A DNA stretch of 64,000 bases from assembly GCA_900472395.1 (NCBI GenBank), contig UCHV01000029.1:57302-121301 (forward strand), given 5' to 3'. A program made the translations under genes and the position numbers. Positions 63,978 to 64,000 of the stretch are shown here, piece after piece (position 1 is the first letter of the stretch; each line of letters starts with the position of its first letter). This DNA is from Hyphomicrobiales bacterium (lineage in GTDB: Bacteria > Pseudomonadota > Alphaproteobacteria > Rhizobiales > Rhizobiaceae). The notes beneath the pieces were generated by a model, which did not search any database, was not told the origin of the DNA, and saw nothing but the letters and a program-made list of their open reading frames with translations.

Positions 63978-64000
63978 GACCCGCATGCCTTGTCGTGCCG

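Overview
The window is about 64 kb of a GC-rich chromosome from the Rhizobiaceae (Alphaproteobacteria). The best guess is Agrobacterium or a close Rhizobium relative, probably the main chromosome because most genes are housekeeping. The family-level call rests on an intact choXWV choline importer, a fused trpE(G) preceded by a leaderless Trp-Trp-Trp leader peptide, petABC, a second-type ClpS, Atu-style chemoreceptors and a rhizobial mosaic palindrome. Species-level naming is inference.

Layout. 1-8.2 kb: the end of an MpaB-type oxygenase, clpS, ychF, two MaoC hotdog genes, apt, the cytochrome bc1 operon petABC and a membrane-anchored EEP phosphatase. 8.2-16.4 kb: four genes on the minus strand arranged symmetrically as ABC exporter, chemoreceptor, chemoreceptor, ABC exporter. 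16.8-21.8 kb: trmL, hemF, small proteins, and an overlapping DUF1285-NUDIX-cca operon. 22-29.3 kb: a MoxR/DUF58/BatA-like operon interrupted by a palindromic mosaic element. 29.4-38.9 kb: accessory enzymes and regulators (GNATs, methyltransferase, LysR with a Tat-exported metallo-hydrolase, MFS permease, glutathionyl-hydroquinone reductase, NUDIX, phosphoesterase, ECF sigma and anti-sigma). 39-45.4 kb: leuA behind a leucine-rich leader peptide, BenE, and a CHASE-PAS-GGDEF-EAL enzyme. 45.5-53.5 kb: a ClpP paralogue, DUF2076, queF, a CDF transporter, a HigBA module, a soluble signal-peptidase-like protein and trpE(G) with its attenuator. 53.5-64 kb: extensin-like protein, fhs, a LuxR solo with a PAS protein, DUF2333, pseudoazurin and choXWV.

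Regulation is the most informative layer. Two amino-acid biosynthesis genes (leuA, trpE(G)) have short leader ORFs rich in the cognate codon, each behind a promoter with 17-bp spacing. Two perfect or near-perfect FNR/FixK-type boxes lie near petABC and in front of pseudoazurin, which suggests oxygen control of electron transport. A palindromic operator overlaps the higBA promoter. A 16-codon ORF with a very strong ribosome binding site lies upstream of one ABC exporter, and a stop codon falls inside the C-terminal CheR-tether motif of one chemoreceptor. No rRNA, tRNA, CRISPR array, insertion sequence or prophage was seen.
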